Of a DNA stretch of 5,511 bases, positions 5,510-5,511 are shown piece after piece. Numbering within the stretch: the stretch's first letter is position 1; each line of letters begins with the position of its first letter. The position numbers were made by a program, and so were the translations under genes. Below the pieces are notes generated by a model that was not told the DNA's origin, made no database searches, and worked only from the letters and a program-made list of their open reading frames with translations. This DNA is from an uncultured Eubacteriales bacterium (GTDB lineage: Bacteria; Bacillota_A; Clostridia; Lachnospirales; Lachnospiraceae): the NCBI GenBank assembly GCA_902803345.1, contig CADCPV010000163.1:1-5511 (forward strand), written 5' to 3'.

Positions 5510-5511
5510 CA

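Overview
The window looks like an accessory region of a Firmicutes chromosome, most likely a Clostridia/Lachnospiraceae-type gut bacterium. This rests on strong GGAGG-type ribosome binding sites, moderate GC, a family composition common in those genomes (DUF1016/YhcG nuclease, Schlafen/AlbA_2 regulator) and a signal-peptide protein with a C-terminal membrane anchor. There is no taxonomic marker gene, so this is an inference. All supported genes lie on the + strand.

Layout. (1) 1-809 holds the 3' part of a DUF1016/YhcG PDDEXK nuclease gene, cut by the left edge. (2) 815-934 is copy A of a 120-bp repeat, fused directly to (3) 935-1499, a 5'-truncated, AT-rich gene remnant whose C-terminal part carries an RNxxxH motif typical of HEPN ribonucleases. 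(4) 1517-1631 is a compact control region: two 31-32 bp tandem units, AACTTGNCAAGTT dyads, and a promoter whose -35 box lies inside one dyad. (5) 1663-3102 encodes a complete AlbA_2/Schlafen - RecG-like ATP-binding - winged-helix regulator. (6) 3103-3677 has no credible gene. It contains repeat copy B (3291-3410, about 84% identical to A, same orientation), further short pairings and an intrinsic terminator, so it may encode a small structured RNA or be an interspersed repeat. (7) 3678-5398 is a two-gene operon: a class I SAM methyltransferase and a secreted, membrane-anchored protein with two SH3-like units. It ends in a strong terminator at 5478-5509.

How it fits together. The left half (YhcG nuclease, HEPN remnant, Schlafen-type regulator) has the flavour of a decaying defence island. 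The two direct repeats bracket a module of about 2.4 kb with the HEPN remnant and the autoregulated-looking regulator, so that module could be gained or lost by recombination between repeats. The right half is a separate transcription unit without an obvious functional tie to it. The most interesting points are the paired repeats with a conserved hairpin that changes only by G-U wobbles in its stem, the abrupt fusion of copy A to the HEPN remnant, and the operator array over the regulator promoter.
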